A stretch of 64,000 nucleotides of DNA from an uncultured Oribacterium sp. (lineage in GTDB: Bacteria; Bacillota; Clostridia; Lachnospirales; Lachnospiraceae), in contig CAMKKZ010000020.1 in assembly GCA_946413525.1 (NCBI GenBank), positions 1 through 64,000 on the forward strand. Direction: 5' to 3'. The first letter of the stretch is position 1; each line of letters begins with the position of its first letter. Of this stretch, positions 43,555 to 54,342 are shown in pieces. A program made the position numbers and the translations under genes. Under the pieces are notes generated by a model. That model saw only the letters and a program-made list of their open reading frames with translations, did no database searches and had not been told where the DNA came from.

Positions 43555-43739
43555 AGCACCTCTGAACACCATATTCACAGTTGCTATGATTTGAGTATTG
43601 ATGTTTTCGACTGATAGCTGATTGACGAGTCATATATCGGTCAGTTAGTGGTCATCTATCGCTCAGCCATCAGTCATCTATCCTGGAAGGGGTATTGCAG
43701 GATCATATCGTTAATGCTATAATTCAGGCATTGACGCAA

Positions 43740-43975
43740 AAGAATGGTTTTTCCGCAACGCAAGGAATGCCGCGGAAAAACCGGATAAATCTTGCCTGAG
43801 GACATTTTTTGTTCGGACGTATTCCAATCGGAGGCACCAAAACCTATAGGTTTTGACGCGCTTCAAGGAAAAGCGCGTCAAAATCCTCCCTTCGGTCGGA
43901 CAAATCCCTTCGGGATTCGCCAAGTACGGACATGAATGTTCCTTCATGAACATTCATCCTATAGTTAAAATGCAA
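43740..43975 (-). repeat. multi-hairpin repeat RepE, copy 3 (inverted)
   Basis: Read on the minus strand it gives ATGAATGTTC/GAACATTCAT (43932-43957), AATCCC/GGGATT (43903-43917), TTTTGACGCGC/GCGCGTCAAAA (43851-43883) and a further large hairpin GGTTTTTCCGC/GCGGAAAAACC (about 43745-43781). The order matches copy 1 at 5095-5260. The rest of this 460-bp intergenic region holds no gene. Confidence 0.7.
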
Positions 43976-44019
43976 TTAGGCAGGAATTTATTTATGTCAC
44001 AGTGATGAAAGGGATTGTT

Positions 44020-46062
44020 ATGTCAAAGTCATTTATTTCAAGAAGAGACTTCCTCAAGGGCACGGCTGCGGCCGCTGTCGGGGCGGGGCTTGCGAGCCTT
44101 GGCGGTATGAGTGTTTTTGCTGACACGAAGGAGACGAAGGCAGCGGAGGAAACGGCAAAGGCCGCCGAAAAGGGAGAGGCACTGTATACTCCCGGCACCT
44201 ATGAGGCCACCGCTAAGGGTATCGGCAGCGATGTGAAGGTAACGATGACCTTCGATGAGAGCAGCATTACCGATGTGAAGATTGACGTTTCCGGCGAGAC
44301 GAAGGGCATCGGCACGGAGATTGGCGAGGAGATGGAGAAGGCCATTCTTGAAGCCCAGTCCCCGGATGTGGACGCGGTGACAGGGGCCACGGTGACCTCT
44401 GACGCCGTGAAGAAGGCGGCGGCAGACTGCATTTCTCAGGCGTCCGGCAAGGAAGTCGTTCTGGCGGAAAAGGAGGAGGCGGCTCCCGGCGACTGGCTGG
44501 GCGAGGCTCCGGAAATTGATGATAAGGACATCAAGGAAGAGCTTGATACGGAAGTCCTTGTCGTGGGCTGCGGCACCGGCGGATGGATCACGGCCATGAC
44601 GGCTGCGGAAGAGGGCGCGAAGGTTCTGGTAGTGGAGAAGAGGGAGACGCCGACCAACATCCGTGAGGATATCGGCGCCATCAATTCGAAGCTGCAGAAG
44701 GAAGCTTTCAAGGAATTCCCGGAATTTGAGATTGACAAGACGGAAGCACTGCAGGAAATCGTTCGCTATGCCAGCGGCTATGTGGACAGCGATCTGGTCA
44801 AGACATGGATCGACAATTCCGGCGAGATGGTAGACTGGCTGACGGATCTGATGGAGTCAACCGGCGACTGGACGATGAGCCTGGAGGGCGGCATCGGTGA
44901 CCAGAAGCATCCAGAGAGGGACAAGGCTTTCGCCACGGGGCACAGCCCTCACAAGACCGAGGCCGGGGAGAAGGCGGAGGTTACGACCGGCTCCACCTTC
45001 CAGAAGCATTGCGACGACCTGGGCGTGGAGTGGAAGCTTTCCACGGAGCTTGTGAAGCTTGAGCAGGATAAGGACGGCAAAGTCACCGGCATTATCGCGA
45101 AGGATCTGACGGACGACCATTACCTTCGGATCAACGCGAAGAAGGGCGTGATCATGTGCACCGGCGGTTACGCCACCAATACGGACATGATGCTGGCCCT
45201 GCAGCCCATGACGATGAAGATGAAGGCCAATGTGCCGATCGGCTCCACGGCAGACGGCTCCGGCATCAAAGCGATGCTCTGGGTGGGCGGAGAGATGGAT
45301 CCCTGCCACGCCTCCATGATGTTCAACCGCTGCAGCGTGCTTCCTACGGAGACGGCCGGCTACAAGACCAACGGCAAGTGGTTCTGGTTTGGCGAGCAGC
45401 CCTTCCTGAAGGTCAATCTGAAGGGCGAGCGCTTCTGCAATGAGTCTGGGCCTTATGAGTTCATGCTGCATTCCATGTATATGCAGCCCTACCATACCTA
45501 TTGCGACATTTTTGATGCCAACAACAAGGAATACTGTGAGCAGTTTGAAGAGGTAGGCTGCTGCCGACTCTTCCCCTTCGACAACGGAGCGGAAAGCAAT
45601 CGGGATTATGACTCCGTATGGCAGAGCATGGTGGAAGGCGAGAATTCCCTTCTGGAGACCGGCTTCCTTCAGAAGGCGGACACGCTGGAAGAGCTGGCCG
45701 AGAAGCTGAACATCCCGGCGGACGAGTTCGTGGCCACCGTGGAGCGGTATAATGAGCTGTGCAAGAAGGGCGTGGACGAGGATTACGGCAAGAGCCCTCA
45801 CAGGATGACTCCGGTAGACAAGGCCCCGTTCTACGGGATCCGCACCTGCGCCTGGCACCTGACCACGCTGGACGGCGTTCGCATCAACAAGAACATGCAG
45901 GTGATCCGGGAGGACGGCACCGTGATCGAAGGACTCTGGGCGACAGGGGACTGCACGGGCGGATTCTTCGCCAATAACTATCCGAACCTCTTCACCGGCC
46001 TGGCCTGCGGACGTACAATGACCTTCGGACGCCTTGCGGCAAAGCAGGTTGCGAAGCTGTAA
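44020..46062 (+). CDS. Tat-exported flavoprotein: FMN-binding domain plus fumarate-reductase-type FAD domain
   Basis: The ~680-residue protein is read from ATG 44020 (AAAGGGA upstream). The N-terminus carries a twin-arginine-type signal, SFISRRDFLKG. Residues ~55-145 form an FMN-binding domain with DAVTGATVTSDAV, where the second Thr of the GAT-[ST] motif would carry covalent FMN. The remainder is a flavocytochrome-c/fumarate-reductase-type FAD domain (VLVVGCGTGGWITAMTAAEEGAKVLVVEK near its start; GLWATGDCTGGFFANNYPNL near its end). It probably reduces an external electron acceptor such as fumarate, urocanate or a related enoate. The substrate is unknown. It appears monocistronic. Confidence 0.88.
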   Translation: MSKSFISRRDFLKGTAAAAVGAGLASLGGMSVFADTKETKAAEETAKAAEKGEALYTPGTYEATAKGIGSDVKVTMTFDESSITDVKIDVSGETKGIGTEIGEEMEKAILEAQSPDVDAVTGATVTSDAVKKAAADCISQASGKEVVLAEKEEAAPGDWLGEAPEIDDKDIKEELDTEVLVVGCGTGGWITAMTAAEEGAKVLVVEKRETPTNIREDIGAINSKLQKEAFKEFPEFEIDKTEALQEIVRYASGYVDSDLVKTWIDNSGEMVDWLTDLMESTGDWTMSLEGGIGDQKHPERDKAFATGHSPHKTEAGEKAEVTTGSTFQKHCDDLGVEWKLSTELVKLEQDKDGKVTGIIAKDLTDDHYLRINAKKGVIMCTGGYATNTDMMLALQPMTMKMKANVPIGSTADGSGIKAMLWVGGEMDPCHASMMFNRCSVLPTETAGYKTNGKWFWFGEQPFLKVNLKGERFCNESGPYEFMLHSMYMQPYHTYCDIFDANNKEYCEQFEEVGCCRLFPFDNGAESNRDYDSVWQSMVEGENSLLETGFLQKADTLEELAEKLNIPADEFVATVERYNELCKKGVDEDYGKSPHRMTPVDKAPFYGIRTCAWHLTTLDGVRINKNMQVIREDGTVIEGLWATGDCTGGFFANNYPNLFTGLACGRTMTFGRLAAKQVAKL

Positions 46063-46070
46063 AGCGCTAA

Positions 46071-46130
46071 GGAAATGCTGGTTAAATCAGTATTTCCTTA
46101 TGACGTACATGACAATGCAAAGGAAATTAT
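46071..46130 (+). repeat. RepC repeat, copy 3
   Basis: GGAAATGCTGGTTAAATCAGTATTTCC keeps pairing by G-T replacement relative to copy 1. TTATGACGTACATGACAATGCAAAGGAAA follows, as in copy 1. It begins nine bases after the reductase stop codon. Confidence 0.78.
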
Positions 46131-46160
46131 AGCAAGCGGCAATTATAGCGAGCAATGGAA

Positions 46161-46220
46161 AATCCGGGGAAGCGCGGCATGCCTTTACGGTACGCGCTTC
46201 CTCGGATTTTTGATTTTTTT

Positions 46221-46222
<2 letters not shown>
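46161..46222 (+). terminator. strong intrinsic terminator between the reductase gene and uvrA
   Basis: A 16-bp stem, AATCCGGGGAAGCGCG (46161-46176) with 46193-46208 and one mismatch, is followed by T-rich sequence. Because the two genes converge here, the hairpin may also help stop uvrA transcription from the other side. Confidence 0.85.
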
Positions 46223-49052
<2,830 letters not shown>

Positions 49053-49118
49053 AATATGCTGTTCCTCCTGATATGCTTTTCAGCCTGCCGGTATTTTCTG
49101 TGGCTTATTTACATGCGG

Positions 49119-49198
49119 GTTATCGCGTGAAATTTACCTGACTTAGCCGGGTGCAGACCTCGCGACGCACAGGACGATTTCATCTGTCCCGCTCGATT
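49119..49198 (+). repeat. dispersed repeat RepD, diverged copy 3
   Basis: TTATCGCG...ACTTAGCCGGGTGCAGAC...GACGATTTCATCTGTCCCGCTCGATTTT aligns with RepD copies 1 and 2 with gaps. It lies upstream of uvrA and is not next to a terminator. Confidence 0.6.
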
Positions 49199-49303
49199 TT
49201 CCGAATATGCCGCGATATTCTAGCACGAAAAAGAAATCTTTTCTATAGTGAGATGGATTTTTTATGAAAACATAATTTCGGCTTTTTAGAAAGAAGAAAA
49301 TAT

Positions 49304-49405
49304 TTCACAAATTCCGGCTCTATTTTTATAAAAAAATTCACAAATTCCGACTTTTTCATAAAAGGATATAATTCACAAATTCCGACTTTTCATGAAAAGA
49401 AAATT
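49304..49405. repeat. three ~34-bp AT-rich direct repeats
   Basis: TTCACAAATTCCGRCT starts at 49304, 49337 and 49372, each followed by a run like TTTTTCATAAAA. They lie between the divergent uvrA and HPt genes, so they could bind a regulator. The rest of this 580-bp gap shows only RepD and RepA fragments. Confidence 0.7.
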
Positions 49406-49563
49406 TCGAATGACAATTCTATAAAAGTCGTTTATACTGTATTTATTATGCGCAGTTCATGCCTTGCCGTTTGCCGGAGAACCGGACAGTTTTTTTATTC
49501 AGACTATGAGTAATTCATTCGAATCCGGCAAATCATTGTAATCAAGAGTAAGATGTACGCTTT

Positions 49564-49628
49564 GATGCCGCAGATGTGGGGTATCAATATAATGTTTCAA
49601 GAACCATTTTAAATAGAGGAGGAGGGAA
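49564..49628 (+). repeat. diverged RepA copy ahead of the HPt gene
   Basis: GATGCCGCAG...AAGAACCATTTTAAATAGAGGAGG keeps the 3' half of RepA, including the GAGGAGG ribosome binding site used by ATG 49632. Confidence 0.55.
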
Positions 49629-49631
49629 GAA

Positions 49632-49967
49632 ATGCTGACAGTTGAAGTTTTGAAGGAATTTGGTGCCGACACCAATCAGGGATTGGAAAGATGCATGAAT
49701 AATCAGGCTTTTTATTTGAAGATGGTCAACATGGGGCTTTCGGACAAGAGGTTTGAGATGCTTGGGGACGCGCTTCAGAAAGGGGACATAGATGAGGCCT
49801 TTGAGCATGCCCATGCCCTGAAGGGGGTTCTTGGAAATCTGGCCATTACCCCGCTTTACGACAGAATCAACGGGATGACGGAGAGGCTTCGTGCGAAGGA
49901 GCAGGCTGACTATCTGCCGGATTACAGGGAATTCATGGATCTGAGGGGGAAACTCCTGTCTTTATAG
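49632..49967 (+). CDS. HPt phosphotransfer protein
   Basis: The 111-residue all-helical protein has the histidine phosphotransfer motif EHAHALKGVLGNLAITPLY, the phospho-acceptor being the His before ALKG (~residue 59). It would relay phosphate between a hybrid sensor kinase and a response regulator. Neither partner is encoded nearby, so it likely serves kinases located elsewhere. The ribosome binding site GAGGAGGAGGG comes from the repeat upstream. Confidence 0.83.
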   Translation: MLTVEVLKEFGADTNQGLERCMNNQAFYLKMVNMGLSDKRFEMLGDALQKGDIDEAFEHAHALKGVLGNLAITPLYDRINGMTERLRAKEQADYLPDYREFMDLRGKLLSL

Positions 49968-50209
49968 AGTTACCACATTGCTGCCAGACGCGTCTTTGAA
50001 GAAGGATCACCGATTCATCTTCTAAATTTAAATTAGTATTATTCTTTTACTGCCTCAATTCATAATATATTTTAAAATGCATTATGAAACATATTGTGTT
50101 TTAAAATCTGTTAATATGCTTGATGAAGCCATAAATGATGAGGAGTTAATTCGTAAATGCATATAATCATATAATATAATATAATATAATATGGAAAGGA
50201 GTATCAGGA

Positions 50210-51061
50210 ATGGTGGGAATGAGGCGTCTTATTCGTTTTTTGCCCTTGGCAGCATTGGTATTCTCGATTGTTTTTGCCGGTACGGCGTTGGCGGATGCCA
50301 GCGGGTCATCCGAAGTGGATTATTCCGCGTCCTCTGACGGTATTTGCATGGCGCGCTGGTTTGCGGGAGGGGATCAGCGAATCAAGGTGGTGGTCAAAGG
50401 CCCCAGCGGCACAAGTTACCAATACAACCTGAACACCGGTGGCGCGTTTGAGATATTTCCCCTGTCGGATGGAAACGGGATGTATAATGTGACCGTATAC
50501 AGGAATGTCAGCGGCACGCAGTATGCCACCGATCTGAGCTGCAATTTTTCCGTAAATCTGTCCAGCCCTTTCGCGCCCTTCCTCCGGCCAAACCAGTATG
50601 TGAATTATCATGGCGGCAGCGCGGCCGTACAGACGGCGGCGGCCCTTTGCGGCGGCAGGGATGAGATGGGCATGGTGGAGCAGGTTTATAATTTCGTGGT
50701 GCATAATGTCAGTTACGACCAGGCGAAGGCAGCGTCGGTACAGAGCGGGTATCTTCCAAATGTGGATGAAACGCTGGCCACGGGACGGGGAATCTGTTTT
50801 GATTACGCTTCTTTAATGTCCGCAATGCTGCGGAGCCAGGGCGTGCCGGTGAAGCTGATTGTTGGATACAGCGGCAATGCCTACCATGCCTGGGTGAATG
50901 TCTGGACCAACGCCCAGGGCTGGGTGAATGGGGCAATCTTCTTTAATGGCAGCGACTGGAAGCTGATGGATCCCACTTATGCCTCCAGTGCCAACGAGAG
51001 CGCGGCTGTCATGCAGTACATTGGGAATGGCGGGAATTACGCACCGAAATATCAGTATTGA
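50210..51061 (+). CDS. secreted transglutaminase-like protein
   Basis: The 283-residue protein starts with a signal peptide (MVGMRRLIRFLPLAALVFSIVFAGTALA). An N-terminal beta-rich domain (~30-120) is followed by a transglutaminase-like domain with Cys in GRGICFDYASLM, His in NAYHAWVNVW and Asp in WKLMDPTYAS. AAAGGAG precedes ATG 50210. The upstream DNA has an (ATAAT)n tract at 50168-50190. It may be a wall peptidase or cross-linking enzyme. It lies just upstream of the type IV pilus block, separated by two RepA units, without clear functional tie. Confidence 0.85.
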   Translation: MVGMRRLIRFLPLAALVFSIVFAGTALADASGSSEVDYSASSDGICMARWFAGGDQRIKVVVKGPSGTSYQYNLNTGGAFEIFPLSDGNGMYNVTVYRNVSGTQYATDLSCNFSVNLSSPFAPFLRPNQYVNYHGGSAAVQTAAALCGGRDEMGMVEQVYNFVVHNVSYDQAKAASVQSGYLPNVDETLATGRGICFDYASLMSAMLRSQGVPVKLIVGYSGNAYHAWVNVWTNAQGWVNGAIFFNGSDWKLMDPTYASSANESAAVMQYIGNGGNYAPKYQY

Positions 51062-51200
51062 TATGGATCGCGATACCGCGTCAGTTTGTTGGTTATTAAA
51101 ATGGCGAGAAACCATTTTGATAGGGCAGCCATATGGCTTGCGATACCGCAGCTATTTGTCAGCAATTAAAATGGCCAAATAAGCACTTTAATAGAGGAGG
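51061..51200 (+). repeat. two tandem RepA units (B type) before the pilC-like gene
   Basis: In the first unit the hairpin is ATTAAAATGG/CCATTTTGAT (51095-51104 with 51112-51121), 10 bp with one G-T pair. The second unit, starting GGGCAGCCATATGG, ends CACTTTAATAGAGGAGGGG and gives the ribosome binding site for GTG 51206. Confidence 0.85.
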
Positions 51201-51205
51201 GGACT

Positions 51206-52258
51206 GTGAGCGAAAAGAAAAGCAATGTGCCGGATTTGTATTTACCGATTTTTTGCAAAGAGCTGTACCAAATGGTGCATTCCGGGATTCCGCCGGCAAT
51301 CGGACTTCCTATGCTGAAGGAAGAAGAGACGGAGCAGGAAGTTTTGAAATGGCTTACGGTTCTTTGCGATGAGACCGCCAAAGGGGCTCCTTTGTATGAA
51401 GCTCTTCGGGCAACCGGCTCGTTCCCGGATTATATGACGGATATGGTTGAGCTGGCGGAGCGGACCGGGCATCTGGAGAATGTCCTTTCCTCCCTCGCGT
51501 CCTATTATGACAGGCAGAACCGGATCCATTCCGATATCCGAAACGCGGTCACTGTCCCGGTCATCCTTTTTGTGGTCATGGTGGCGGTGGTTATATTGCT
51601 GGTGACGCAGGTCCTGCCGATTTTTGACCGCGTGTTCCGGCAGCTTGGCGTAAAGATGGGGGCGGTCGCCTCCGGGCTTATGCAGGCCGGTTCTGCCCTT
51701 GCCCATGTCGGCACGTTCCTTGCCGTGCTTTTCGGGCTGGCAGCCGCCTTTGGCCTGGCCATTTATCTCGTGCAGCCGCTCCGGGAGAAGTTCCTCGCCT
51801 GGTTCAATGCCCGTTTCGGGGGCAAAGGGCTTTTCAAGGAGCTGGCCCTTACCAGGTTTTCTTCCGCCATGGCTATGGCATCCTCCAGCGGCCTCGGGAT
51901 GGAGGAATCCCTGGAATTGTCCGGGAAGCTTTGCAGCGGTTCAAAAGAGATTGATGACAAAGTCGCGCGCTGCAAGGAAATGATCGGCCAGGGGGCTCCG
52001 GTTGCCGATGCCCTTACGGAGAGCGGCCTTTATGCCGGACGTGACAGCATGCTTCTGAAGCTTGCCTCCAGGACGGGGGCGCTTCCTGAAACATTATCCG
52101 ACATAGCGGCGAGGAAAGAAGAGGAGTATCTTCGTTCCATCGACCATATCGTCAGCACGATTGAGCCGGCCATTGTGGTAATATCCAGCGCCCTGTCCGG
52201 CGTGATCCTCCTTAGCGTAATGCTTCCCCTGGCCGGACTCCTGTCCGCGCTGGGATGA
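51206..52258 (+). CDS. type IV pilus / type II secretion inner-membrane platform protein (PilC/GspF family)
   Basis: The 350-residue protein starts at GTG 51206 behind GAGGAGGGG. It has two T2SSF domains (about 15-140 and 215-340) and membrane segments at ~118-140, ~170-195 and the C-terminus (PAIVVISSALSGVILLSVMLPLAGLLSAL). FCKELYQMVHSGIPP, SGTL-like LAERTGHLENVLSSLA and ASRTGALPETLSDIA are typical. It anchors pilus assembly in the membrane and interacts with the motor ATPase. It opens a run of pilin-like genes and pilT. Confidence 0.88.
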   Translation: MSEKKSNVPDLYLPIFCKELYQMVHSGIPPAIGLPMLKEEETEQEVLKWLTVLCDETAKGAPLYEALRATGSFPDYMTDMVELAERTGHLENVLSSLASYYDRQNRIHSDIRNAVTVPVILFVVMVAVVILLVTQVLPIFDRVFRQLGVKMGAVASGLMQAGSALAHVGTFLAVLFGLAAAFGLAIYLVQPLREKFLAWFNARFGGKGLFKELALTRFSSAMAMASSSGLGMEESLELSGKLCSGSKEIDDKVARCKEMIGQGAPVADALTESGLYAGRDSMLLKLASRTGALPETLSDIAARKEEEYLRSIDHIVSTIEPAIVVISSALSGVILLSVMLPLAGLLSALG

Positions 52259-52447
52259 TGAGTTCTCAGCCATTAACAGAGAAAATCAACAGAGAATAAT
52301 TAACAGAAAAAAATCAATAGAGAAAAATCTATAAAAAAAATCAATAGAGAAAAATCAACATAGGATAATTGACTGAGAAAAGAAGATTGAGAAAAGAAGA
52401 CTGTCGGACTTCTGTCCAATCAAGCACTTTGATATAAAGGGAGAGGT
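52259..52447. other. A-rich low-complexity gap
   Basis: Imperfect repeats of AAATCAAYAGAGAAAAATC run from 52262 to about 52400. The gap ends with a RepA 3' half, CAAGCACTTTGATATAAAGGGAGAGG (52421-52446), which supplies the ribosome binding site of ATG 52448. Confidence 0.65.
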
Positions 52448-52768
52448 ATGAATAGAAAGTATCATGAGGGAGGCTGGATCCTGAGGCTTCTGGGGCTCGC
52501 GCTGTTCCTCCTTGTAATGTTCTGGGCAGTCTGGGGGATCCGTGACGCCTCGGAGACCTCGGAGAGGGAATCTCTCCGCATTGCCAGGCAGGCCGTGGTA
52601 CAGGCGGCGGCAAGCTGCTACTCCCTGAACGGGGCCTATCCTGCCACATTTGAAGAACTAAAGAAACAGAGCGGCATTTCCATAGACGAAGAGCAGTACG
52701 TCGTCTTTTATGAGATATTTGCCTCGAACATTATGCCGGACATTACCGTACTGAAGAGGGAGCCATAG
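52448..52768 (+). CDS. pilin-like membrane protein
   Basis: The 106-residue protein has one N-terminal membrane segment (ILRLLGLALFLLVMFWAVWG) followed by a helix and a small polar domain (ARQAVVQAAASCYSLNGAYPATFEEL). That pattern of AxxxAxxxCYxxxGxYP is common in pseudopilins and major pilins. No clear prepilin peptidase site (G-F/M-x4-E) is present before the hydrophobic stretch, so it is either a minor assembly protein or a pilin processed otherwise. The TAG stop is part of the next RepA unit. Confidence 0.6.
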   Translation: MNRKYHEGGWILRLLGLALFLLVMFWAVWGIRDASETSERESLRIARQAVVQAAASCYSLNGAYPATFEELKKQSGISIDEEQYVVFYEIFASNIMPDITVLKREP

Positions 52769-52835
52769 GGATTGCGATACCGTATCTGTTTGTCGGCAAT
52801 TAAAATGGCAAAAAAACCACTTTGATAAAGGGGGG
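52759..52835 (+). repeat. RepA unit (B type) supplying stop codon and ribosome binding site
   Basis: GGGAGCCATAGGGATTGCGATACCG contains the TAG stop of the upstream gene. The 3' end CCACTTTGATAAAGGGGGG is the ribosome binding site of ATG 52839. Confidence 0.85.
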
Positions 52836-52838
52836 CAA

Positions 52839-53324
52839 ATGAAATTATTCCGAAGCAGTGCAGGGACGATTGCGGCCATGCTCCTTGCCACGGTTTTTGC
52901 CGTGACAATGTTCCTGAGCATGGTTTGCGGCGCGTCCGTCTACAGGAATGTGGCGGACAGGGCGGAGCAGGCCTCAAAGGAAAGGATTGGGATCAGTTAC
53001 ATGATCACCAAAATACGGAGCTTTGACGAGGGGGGCATGGTCCATACGGGGGAATTCGGAGATTCCGATGCCGTTTTCCTGGTTCAGGAATTTGACGGGG
53101 TTCGTTTCCATACGATACTGTATGTTTACGATGGATGGCTGCGGGAGCTTTTTTGCGAAGAAGACAATGAGCTTCCGCCATCGGGCGGCGAGATGATTTC
53201 CGAGGCGGGGGGCCTTTCGGCCCGGATGACGGAAAACGGCTTCCTGAGCCTTGGGTACACGGGGACCGACGGGGACGTCAGGACGGCCATGGTGCAGTTG
53301 AGAACATCGGAAAAGGAGCGGTAA
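52839..53324 (+). CDS. pilus-associated membrane protein (DUF4860-like)
   Basis: The 161-residue protein has a membrane segment at 8-33 (GTIAAMLLATVFAVTMFLSMVCGASVY). An extracytoplasmic domain of repeated strands follows (EFDGVRFHTILYVYDGWLRELFCEE). This shape and its place between pilin-like genes match the DUF4860-type proteins found in Clostridial type IV pilus loci. The exact role is unknown, but a minor pilin is likely. The next gene starts six bases after its stop. Confidence 0.65.
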   Translation: MKLFRSSAGTIAAMLLATVFAVTMFLSMVCGASVYRNVADRAEQASKERIGISYMITKIRSFDEGGMVHTGEFGDSDAVFLVQEFDGVRFHTILYVYDGWLRELFCEEDNELPPSGGEMISEAGGLSARMTENGFLSLGYTGTDGDVRTAMVQLRTSEKER

Positions 53325-53330
53325 AAGGAA

Positions 53331-53762
53331 GTGGAAGAACGGTTAAGACCCACGAAAACGGGCATTTTTTTCATTGAACTTATGATCGCTGTCGGTATTT
53401 TCTCCTTCTGCGCCGCTGTCTGCATCGGCCTTTTTGTATATGCTGAACGCACGAGCCGGGACGATGCGGATCTTGTACGCGCGGTCACGGAGGCCAGGAA
53501 CCTGAGCGAATGCTACAAGGCGGCGGGTGGCGATCTTGAAGGAGCTGCCGCCCTTGCGGGCGGAAAGGTGGAAAACGGCTGCCTGACCCTTCGTTACGCG
53601 GGAGACTGGTCAATGGTTTCTTACGAAGAGGATGAGGCGGTGTTTACGCTTACGATTTCAAAGGAGGGGGATGAAATGGGCGCGGCCAGGCTTAATGTGG
53701 AAAGCCCGGACAATCCGTCAATCCTTTCCTGGCCGTTGGATGTACTGGAGGATGTGTCATGA
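53331..53762 (+). CDS. prepilin-like protein with type III signal
   Basis: The 143-residue protein starts at GTG 53331 (AAAGGAA upstream). A basic leader ends TKTG, followed by IFFIELMIAVGIFSFCAAVCIGLFVY. This gives a prepilin-peptidase site after Gly with Glu at the +5 position of the mature chain, the hallmark of type IV pilins and pseudopilins. The C-terminal domain is small and contains one late Cys. The last codons overlap the next start (ATGA at 53759). Confidence 0.82.
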   Translation: MEERLRPTKTGIFFIELMIAVGIFSFCAAVCIGLFVYAERTSRDDADLVRAVTEARNLSECYKAAGGDLEGAAALAGGKVENGCLTLRYAGDWSMVSYEEDEAVFTLTISKEGDEMGAARLNVESPDNPSILSWPLDVLEDVS

Positions 53763-54256
53763 GGAAGGGGAGTTCTTTTTCGGGAGTGGTTACCCTGGTG
53801 GTCATTTTCTGCGTGCTCTGCCTGTCTGTTTTTGCGGTACTGACAGTCGCTACGGTGCAGCGGGAGCATACCCTTTCCCTCCTTACGGCAGAAAGGGCGA
53901 CGGCTTATTATGAGGCCGACAGCAAGGCGTGCGGGATTCTCAAGGAAGTCCTGGACGGAGGGAGCCCGGAGGAGGTTGCCTTTACGGAAACATCCGATGG
54001 AAGGCTGGCCAGCTTCTCCGTCGCTGCCGGCGGGGAGCAGGAACTGCAGGTATCCGTGCTGCTTGCCGGCAAGGGCGCGGCTCAGAATGCGGGGGCCGGG
54101 CAGACGGGAGCCCCGGAGGATGCGGGCGCAGGGGATGCTTACAGGATACTCAGTTGGAAGCTGGCTTATGCGGGCGGATGGGAAGCAGACGAGCAGATGG
54201 ATCTTTTCGGCGGCTTTGAGGACAGCCCCATGGGGCTGGCATTACCGGAGTTTTAG
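53759..54256 (+). CDS. pilin-like protein with one membrane anchor
   Basis: The 165-residue protein has a membrane segment at 8-30 (GVVTLVVIFCVLCLSVFAVLTVATVQ), similar to PilX/minor pilin-type starts. A helical stretch follows, then a Gly/Ala-rich loop (AGAGQTGAPEDAGAGDA). It is translationally coupled to the preceding prepilin. A small hairpin (AACTATGC/GCATAGTT, 54273-54293) follows the stop without a T-run, so transcription probably continues into pilT. Confidence 0.68.
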   Translation: MRKGSSFSGVVTLVVIFCVLCLSVFAVLTVATVQREHTLSLLTAERATAYYEADSKACGILKEVLDGGSPEEVAFTETSDGRLASFSVAAGGEQELQVSVLLAGKGAAQNAGAGQTGAPEDAGAGDAYRILSWKLAYAGGWEADEQMDLFGGFEDSPMGLALPEF

Positions 54257-54342
54257 CGTGACTTCAGATATCAACTATGCATCAGGCATAGTTTCATGAT
54301 ATTTATGGCTTTTCGAAAATGAAGGAGGGCAGGGAACGGATT

